Shown: positions 57,531 through 64,000 of the stretch, in pieces
Position numbering within the stretch: position 1 is the first letter of the stretch
How the letters are laid out: each line of letters starts with the position of its first letter
Assembly (NCBI GenBank): GCA_017893485.1
Contig: CM030364.1
Span: forward strand, 246,773,818-246,837,817
Origin: Hemerocallis citrina
Lineage: Eukaryota > Streptophyta > Magnoliopsida > Asparagales > Asphodelaceae
DNA: 64,000 nt
Direction: 5' to 3'
The notes under the pieces: model-generated
Told to the model about the DNA's origin: nothing
What the model saw: the letters and a program-made list of their open reading frames with translations, nothing else
Databases searched by the model: none
Made by a program: the position numbers and the translations under genes

Positions 57531-59220
57531 TTAGAATTTTTTAGTGCAGTTAGAGTAGAAAACCTTGCAAACGGCCTTCAAAAAATACAAAACTTTGCGA
57601 GTAGATTGATCTCACGCAGCACAAGCTATCCCAACTTGTAGAAGTGGGTTTCGATTCACGTTTCGAGATATAAGGCCATATAACTTTATTTGGTTAAAAA
57701 AAACCTAATAAAGCGGTATACGGACGTATCTCGTAAACTGTGAGTCGAAACTCACTTGTACAAGTTTGGATGGCTTACGCTACGTGAATTCGACCAAGTT
57801 GAAATCATTTATAAATTTTGGATGCCGTTTGTACGGTTTTGTCACATTCCTCGCATTATAAGTAGATGACTTAGAATTTTTTTAGTGCGGTTAGAGTTAA
57901 AAAGCTTGCAAACGGCCTCTAAAAAATACGAAACTTTGCGAGTAGGTTGATCTCACGCAGCAGAAGCTACCCCAACTTGTAGAAGTGGGTTTCGATTCAC
58001 GGTTCGAGATATACGGCCGTATAACTTTATTTGGTTAAAAAAACCTAATAAAGCGGTATACAGACGTATCTCGCAAACCATGAGTCGAAACTCACTTCTA
58101 GAAGTTTGAGTGGCTTGCTCTACGTGAATTTGACCAAGTTGCAAAGTTTTATAAATTTTGGATGCCGTTTGTGCGGTTTTGTCACGTTCCTCGCATTAGA
58201 AGTTAATGACTTAGAATTTTTTTAGTGCGGTTGGAGTTGAAAACCTTGCAAACGGCCTCCAAAAAATAAGAAACTTTGCGAGTAGGTTGATCTCACGTAG
58301 CAGAAGCCACCCCAATTTGTAGAAGTGGGTTTCGATTCACGGTTCGAGATATACGGCCGTGTATCGCTATTGGTTAAAAAACCTAATAAAGCGGTATATG
58401 GACGTATCTCGCAAACCGTGAGTCGAAACTCACTTGTACAAGTTTGGGTGGCTTGCGCTACTTGAATTTTACCAAGTTGCAAAGTTTTATAGATTTTAGA
58501 TGCCGTTTGTGCCGTTTGTCACGTTCCTCGCATTAGAAGTTAATGACTTAGAATTTTTTTAGTGCGGTTAGAGTTGAAAATCTTGCAAACGGCCTCCAAA
58601 AAATACAAAACTTTGCGAGTAGATTGATCTCACGCAGCACAAGCCACCCTAACTTGTAGAAGTGGGTTTCGATTCACAGTTCGAGATATACGGCCGTGTA
58701 TCGCTTTTGGTTTAAAAAAACCTAATAAAGTGGTATACGGTCGTATCTCGCAGACCGTGATTCAGAACTTACTTCTACAAGTTTGGGTGGCTTGCGCTAC
58801 ATGAATTTCACCAAGTTTCAAAGTTTTATAAATTTTGGATGCCATTTATGTGGTTTTCCCAAGTTCCTCGCATTACAAGTTAATCACTTATAAAGCATTT
58901 AGTGCGGTTAGATTAGAAAACCCTTCAAACCACTTCCAATAAATATGAAACTATGCGAGTAGGATGGTCTCACATAGCATAAGCAACCCGAACTTGTAGA
59001 AGTGATTTTTCATTCACGGTTCGAGTGATACGGTAGTGTATCGGTTTATTTGGGTTTTTTGACAACCAAAAGCGGTACACGCTCGTATCTCTCCAACCGA
59101 GAGTTGAAACTCACTTCCACAAGTTGGGGTGACTTGTGCTACGTGAATCCCACCAAGTTGCCTTTTACTGCTTTTTTTGTTGTCATTTGTGCGTTTTTCC
59201 TCACAATCTCGGTATATTTA
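57531..59220. repeat. Five tandem 340-bp units, each a near-complete palindrome
   Basis: Units start at TTAGAATTTT near 57531, 57871, 58211 and 58548 and a diverged fifth near 58888, giving periods of 340, 340, 337 and 340. In each unit the left half (CAAACGGCCT...AAACTTTGCGAGTAG, GCAGAAGCCACCCCAACTTG, TAGAAGTGGGTTTCGATTCA, CGGTTCGAGATATACGG) pairs with the right half (CGTATCTCGCAAACCGTGAG, TCGAAACTCACTTCTACAAG, TTTGGGTGGCTTGCGCTAC, CAAGTTGCAAAGTTTTATA, GCCGTTTGTG). The centre is TTTGGTTAAAAAAACCTAA. Arms are about 140 bp with mismatches. The array lies between the leader and the PMD start codon, so a transcript of element B would carry it. Confidence 0.92.
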
Positions 59221-59283
59221 CTGATGATACATAAATGCATGTAACGCGTACCAACTACATTTAAATTTTTTTGTACATAGATA

Positions 59284-61521
59284 ATGGCTAGAATAAGGCA
59301 AATGAGAAGCCTGTCCAGTACCACTAGTGGTGCACCAACTACAGAGGTAAGATTGATTATTATTATTGTTTTTAAATACGAATATGTAATATTATCTCAA
59401 TAATAATATTTGTTATCTTTGTTTGTGTAGGTTGGTGGCCATCAATCTACATCTGCTGAGACAGGTCCATCGTCCTCAGTTTCTGTTACACCACCTGGAC
59501 CCATGGACACAAACTTACTCACGTTGCAATCCAAACACCGATATGAAGCCATGTGGAATGGGTCCAGTAAGAAATGTAACTTCCGAAAGCACGCGGTTCT
59601 TCCTTTTGACCCCCGTATCACGCTGTACTTAGTTGAGGCCAGTTTCTACGGAGCTAAATTCATGGGGGAGTGAAGCTAGATCGGCCGCTACTTACAGATT
59701 TTGTCGAGCAATGGAGGTCGGAGACCCACACATTCCACATACCAGTGGGTGAGATGACTGTGACCCTCCAAGATGTAGCAATGATAACTGGGCTACCAAT
59801 AGATGGGGACGCCGCAACGGAGAACATGGACTTCGATCGAGTTGAAGTTGTTCGTGATTTGCTCGGTATCGACCTCTAGTTGATAGTTCTCCAAAGAAGT
59901 GAGGCCGTTGAAAAAGAAATCTTTGAAATGTTCCCGCAGATCATGATCAAGATTTATTGTATGAACAAATAGAAGTTGCGAAAGATAAAGCGGGAGCTGA
60001 AGTTTTGGATGAAACTTTCGATGGTAAATCACTGTACATTAGTTGGTTGAAATTTCAGTTCGAGGAGGATTATTTGACTCCCTATTCGGACGAGGAAACC
60101 CTAACCTAGTATGCTCGTGCATACATTTTTAGTATAATCGGAGAGTGATCTTCCCGAACTCATCCGGATCGACCGTGCCGCTAATATACCTATAGTTGTT
60201 GGAAAATTTCCATTATACAGGCTGTTTCAGTTAGGGAAGTGCGGCATTGGCGCTAATGTATATGAATTTGTGCACATGTTCATTAGGTGCCGTACAAATG
60301 GGTGGTCCGATGGTACTACTGCAAATCTGGAGTTGGGAATGCATCCACATCGGACGTCCCCATATTATTGAACCAATACAAGATTGGTTGGCCGACCCGA
60401 GGGTGCCAGAGTTGTTACCTCCTCTAGGAGTATATTGGGTAGGGCGGCACACGTGGGTCGATAACCCACACCATTTAAGCTGCTACACAGATGAGTTAGA
60501 TAACCTGCGGGACGAGTTCGTCAATTGGGAACCGTACTCGACCGCCAGGTTGCAAAGGGTTCCACCGGTCTGTTTAGACAGTGCGCTTTGGTTGACAGCT
60601 GCACCACTTGTGAATTTTGGCGTTGTTGAGTTCCAGTATCCGGATAGAGTGATGAGGCAATTTGGATATCAACAAAAGATTCCCGATGTCCGGTGTTATG
60701 ATAAAAAGTTGCACGAGGTGAGGGAAACGGGACGAGTGCCCAACTTCGATTGGGCTGATTACCATCGTTACCATGTGGCCAACTGGAACACCATGCGGCA
60801 TCAAATGACACCGAATATGATGTTCTTTGCAATACCGTATGATGGCTCCCTCCAACAGGCATACATGATGTGGTACAAGCGGGTAACATGGTTGTATGTT
60901 TCTCCAAAGGCCGCTGTACTAGCCGGTGTGCAGATTTCGATTCGCCCAACCCAGGCAGAACCACCTCCGGCATATTCCTCCTCCCAGCCGGATTACCAAC
61001 CAAAGGCTGCGACATATCGAAAAATGGTTAGTCAAATTTCATATACTTAGTATGCATGTATTGTTATTTGAGGTGGGTGATATGTTAAGTATGCATGTTG
61101 TTTAAATGAAAATTTCAACCTAATTTAGATTGAAAGCACATGGAAAAACGTTCGGACAGCTACTCGCGTCTTGAAGAGTAAGGTACCCGAGAGCTTTAAG
61201 GAGATAATGCGGGAGATGCTAAAGGCGTGCCGTTGTACTCTTGAGGACGCGGGTGAAGGTCCGCAACTTGAGGCGTATTTGAAAGCCAACGTGCCAGCAA
61301 CGGGTTCTAGGCGAAAGAGCGTGACAAGGCAGGGAATTCACATCGCAGAGCCACAACAAGTGCAACAACAGCAAAATCCTGAAGAAGTTGAAATGGAGCA
61401 GTGGTCGGATGACCCTGAATCCCCAGGGACACAAGGTAGATGGCAAAATCCTCAAAGGAAGCGGAACCTGCCCAAGCAATTCACATCAAGCGGTCGCAAG
61501 CCGCGTGGCTGTAAAAGGTAG
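59284..61521 (+). pseudogene. PMD protein of element B, three exons, several lesions
   Basis: Exon 1 is 59284-59346 (MARIRQMRSLSSTTSGAPTTE), exon 2 59431-61026 and exon 3 61129-61521, all GT..AG. Exon 2 contains TNLLTLQSKHRYEAMWNG, DPRITLYLVEASFYGAKF, VKLDRPLLTDFVEQWRSETH, GEMTVTLQDVAMITGLPIDG, YARAYIFSIIG, WSWECIHIGRPH, LPPLGVYWVGRHTW, LVNFGVVEFQYPDRVMRQFG and MMWYKRVTWLYVSP. Exon 3 starts IESTWKNVRTATRVLKSK and ends in a Gln/Glu- then Arg/Lys-rich tail. Lesions are a one-base loss in the G-run near 59663-59668, TAG at 59877-59879, a further frame change by 60060, TAG at 60107-60109, and a one-base loss near 60141-60147. From 60247 to 61026 the frame is clean. It is best-preserved toward the C terminus. 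It is the guide copy for reading elements A and C. Confidence 0.92.
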
Positions 61522-61917
61522 TATCTCATAGTCGGTTCGTTATTAGTAGTTTAGCATTTGGTTGCTGATTTTGTTATTCTAATAACTAATGTATAGTTTG
61601 TTTCTATGATGATAAATTGTTGTAGGTAAATACCGGGCATGCGTGGAAGCCAACGTGAAGAACACCTTGATAATTTTTTTTATAATTTGGACATGTGTCG
61701 GGTTGTATAATTATTGTGAAAATTTTTGATAACTGTATTGATTTGAATTAGTTGTGTATATTGGTTGACATTTTCAATTTGTATGCATTAAAATTGTTGT
61801 GAAGTTATCTATTGTATTATATACATTGATGTGACGTGAATTTGTGAACAAATTTGGTAAAGTTGTATTTGTATCAACCAAAGCATATAGAGCCAAACAC
61901 AGACGAAAGTTCTGTAC
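61522..61917. other. Element B 3' UTR-like spacer
   Basis: AT-rich sequence after the PMD stop, with TTGTGAA/TTGTATT-rich stretches. No gene or repeat was recognised. Confidence 0.4.
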
Positions 61918-62400
61918 AAATCTCTCTACTTAACCCGTTATTGACGATGATGGGTTAAATGAGTAACCCGTCATTGGTGATGGCGGGTTAAATAGAGAGA
62001 TATTGGAAGTCCTTTATCCCCTACAGACCAAGTCTTAATAAAGTACTGCCAATATCTCTCTACTTAACCTGTTATTGGGAATAACGGGTTAAGATCACTT
62101 AACCCGTTATTCACAAAAACGGGTTAAGTAGAGAGATATTGGCAGTACTTTATCCCTTACATATCAAGTTATCATAATGTACTGCCAATATCTCTCCACG
62201 ATAACGGGTTAAGATCGCTTAACCCGTTATCCTCAACAACGGGTTAAGTAGAGAGATATTGGCCATACATACCAAGTTTTCATAATATACTGCCAATATC
62301 TATCTACTTAACCCGTTATTGATGATAACGGGTTAAGTGATCTTAACCCGTTATTCCCAATCACGTGTTAAGTAGAAAGGTATTTTTATACTTTCTACAA
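61918..62400. repeat. 3' hairpin array of element B (AACCCGTTAT/ATAACGGGTT)
   Basis: Four to five units of about 110-120 bp. Each opens with ATATCTCTCTACTTAACCCG and closes with its complement GGGTTAAGTAGAGAGATATT, separated by GGCAGTACTTTATCCC-like spacers. Inside, stems AACCCGTTAT and ATAACGGGTT surround GGGA, GATG, TCCTC or similar tips. A clean example is AACCTGTTATTGGG/AATAACGGGTT near 62066-62090. It lies beyond the PMD 3' end, like the foldback of element A. Confidence 0.88.
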
Positions 62401-62578
62401 CTTTCTCTTCACTATTTGCGAACATTATCTCCTGAACTCTACAAAGTGACATTTATATGCTTGTAAATCGTTTATATTTTTTTATTAATTTCCATTTATT
62501 GCCAAGTAACTAACCAATATAAAATCGTTAACATTAAATGTGGTCAAAAAGTTCAAAAAATAAAATTTGATAACTTGC

Positions 62579-62660
62579 TTAGGGTTAGGGTTAGGGTAAG
62601 CTAGGGTTAAGGGTTAGTGTAGGGTTATGTGTTGGGGTTAGGGTAAGGGTTAATATTTGT
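62579..62660. repeat. Telomere-like TTAGGG/GTTAGG short repeats
   Basis: About 70 bp of irregular TTAGGG, TAGGGTTA and TTAAGGG units. A reverse-complement counterpart CCTAACCCTAACAATAACCC lies near 63884-63905, so the two bracket 1.2 kb. The units are irregular and not the usual plant TTTAGGG, so this is not a telomere. Confidence 0.6.
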
Positions 62661-62699
62661 AGTAAGTGGTTGTTTTTGGTTTTGATTAATTAGGTTAAT

Positions 62700-63860
62700 A
62701 TTTGTAGCTCTCCGATCTAAAACGCACTGAATCTTTTCCATTATTGGGTTCTACATGTGGGGTTCTACATGTGGTGTTCCACATGTAACGGAGTATAATC
62801 CGATGTGATTTTCACAATTTCATTCAAATCCCCCAAATCTGGTAGTTTTGAACAAAATCATCCAAACCCTAGAATATCTCTTCAATCGTCAATGGAGTTC
62901 TGTTACCGCTCCAGCGAAGAGAGACCGGCACCAACACACTGAATCTTTTCCATTATTGGATTCTACATGTGGCGTTGTACATGTGGTGCCAACTTTGTAG
63001 AGTGAAATGTAATAGTAGGCAAGCTATGGACTTGTATTTTTTTTCCCACAATTGGATCTGATGACTCTCCGATCTAAAACGCATTGAATCTTTTTCAATA
63101 TTGGGTTCTACATGTGGGGTTCTACATGTGGTGCCCACTATGCAGAGTGAAATGTAATAGTAGACAAGTTATGAACAAGTTGTTTTTCCCCAACATTTGA
63201 CCTGATGACTCTTCGATCTAAAGCGCACTGAATCTTTTCCATTATTGGGTTGTACATGTGGTGCCCAATTTGTAGAGTGAAATGTAATAGTATCCAAGTT
63301 ATGTACTTTAGGTTTTTCCAATTTGGCACTATATGTAGGGATATACATGTAGTGCAAGTTATCAAAGAGCATTATTTCAAGGATCTTGTGAATGAGATTG
63401 GATTGGAGTTTTGTCAACTCATGGATTCCATAACTTGCCTACTTTTACATATCACTGTGGGTGTGTGGGCAGCACATCTAGATCCCCACAAGTAGAATCC
63501 AACATAGCATCCTCGGTCCTTGCTCTTTTTCTCTTCATAGTTTCCCCTTCACTCAGATAGATTTTGCTAAGTCTATGTCGAGGAATGGAGTGTTCATTTT
63601 TGTTTAGGATAACTTTGCCTACTATTATTGGAGACTCGACAAAAGTGGGCACCACATGTAGATCCCCACATGTAGAACAAGTCCATAACGGGCCTATTAT
63701 TACATTTCACTATACAACATAGGTACCACATCTACAACAAGGCCATAACTTGCCTACTATTATTGGAGACTTCCTCCCCGTACATGTAGTACAAGTCCTT
63801 AACTTGATTTTACAATCGAAGAACAGAATTGGCAAAGCTGCGGGGACTGAGAGGAAGTGG
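62700..63860. repeat. Direct then inverted repeats with CTACATGTGG core
   Basis: A unit with CTCCGATCTAAAACGCACTG, AATCTTTTCCATTATTGGGT, TCTACATGTGG, TGTAGAGTGAAATGTAATAG and AAGTTATG recurs near 62706, 62935, 63066 and 63211. The same motifs recur in reverse complement at 63630-63800 (CCACATGTAGA, TATTACATTTCACT, CATAACTTGCC). The whole is thus a large, degenerate foldback inside element B. No gene is seen. Confidence 0.7.
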
Positions 63861-63954
63861 AAGAAAGAGTTTTAAGATTTAATCCTAACCCTAACAATAA
63901 CCCTAACACAATTTGTTTGTATTGTATATTATTATTTGTTTTATGAACTTCTGC

Positions 63955-64000
63955 AAATATCTCTCTACTGAACCCGTTTTTGGAGATGACGGATTAAGTA
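63955..64000. repeat. Half hairpin of the element B type at the window end
   Basis: ATATCTCTCTACTGAACCCG followed by GGATTAAGTA repeats the pattern of 61918-62400, showing that element B continues beyond the window. Confidence 0.7.

Larger units (their letters stand above)
56891..64000 (+). mobile_element. Element B: PMD element with palindrome arrays, right end beyond window
   Basis: The order is two hairpins (56960-57070), a CT-rich leader (57090-57260), five tandem 340-bp palindromes (57531-59220), a three-exon PMD pseudogene (59284-61521), a 3' hairpin array (61918-62400), a complex repeat region (62579-63910), and another hairpin of the same type at the window end (about 63955-64000). 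The same order (small hairpin set, leader, PMD, large foldback) is seen in element A. The left end is uncertain and no TSD can be tested. Confidence 0.65.

Noticed and set aside
61918..62400. CRISPR-like look of palindromic repeats with spacers
   Set aside because: Plant nuclear context, repeats vary in sequence and length, spacers are similar to each other, and there are no cas genes.
62579..62660. Telomere
   Set aside because: Short, irregular, TTAGGG-like rather than the usual plant TTTAGGG, and mirrored by a complementary copy 1.2 kb away.

Overview
The window is nuclear DNA of a flowering plant, most likely a eudicot. The evidence is spliced genes with plant-type GT..AG introns, a plant 14-3-3 protein, a plant ACD11-type lipid-transfer protein, plant mobile domain (PMD) genes, and plant families of hAT, Mutator, Helitron, Stowaway, LINE and Ty3/gypsy elements. 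The species cannot be named from the sequence. Only two host genes look intact: a 14-3-3 gene (+, 11301-25004, five coding exons, one intron of 11.4 kb) and a GLTP/ACD11-like gene (-, 28663-29866, four exons). They are convergent. Almost everything else is transposable elements, many nested, and many with clear target-site duplications (TSDs).

Layout. 1-2132: 5' part of a minus-strand gypsy element (partial gag, broken accessory ORF, tRNA-Met primer site, LTR). 2133-3068: broken C-terminal part of a MULE transposase. 3209-11172: element A, a Mutator-like element with a decayed PMD gene on the minus strand, a 670-bp foldback at its 3' side and a small hairpin array at its 5' side. A 3.85-kb hAT with a perfect 8-bp TSD sits in its 5' end and itself holds a 283-bp MITE. 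Element A ends only 128 bp before the 14-3-3 start codon. 13151-24532: 14-3-3 intron 3, with a Helitron, two non-autonomous hATs, a Stowaway MITE, tandem repeats and a Mutator-type foldback MITE. 25611-27961: a retroposon with a 17-bp TSD and a second Mutator-type foldback MITE. 30810-46685: one minus-strand LINE (12-bp TSD), split by a solo LTR (TSD ATAAG), which is split by a very young LTR element that has gag but no pol (TSD GTGAC). 46748-52643: element C, a second PMD element, split by another solo LTR and cut off by an LTR-derived block (52644-56880). About 56890-64000: element B, a third PMD element, with five tandem 340-bp palindromes upstream of its decayed PMD gene and hairpin arrays downstream. 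It runs off the window.

Most unusual signal. Elements A, B, C and two intronic or intergenic MITEs form one loose Mutator-like group. Their ends share a diverged motif (GAATTTTTT, then ACTTTTTGAAA-type sequence), and two members have perfect 9-bp TSDs. Each subfamily carries many copies of its own short hairpin. The stems differ between subfamilies, but the tip is often the same (TT-GGG-AA). These hairpins sit next to the PMD promoter and beyond the PMD 3' end. A PMD gene paired with a family-specific hairpin could be a protein/site system or a source of double-stranded RNA. That link is inference; the hairpins, their positions and the TSDs are read directly from the sequence.
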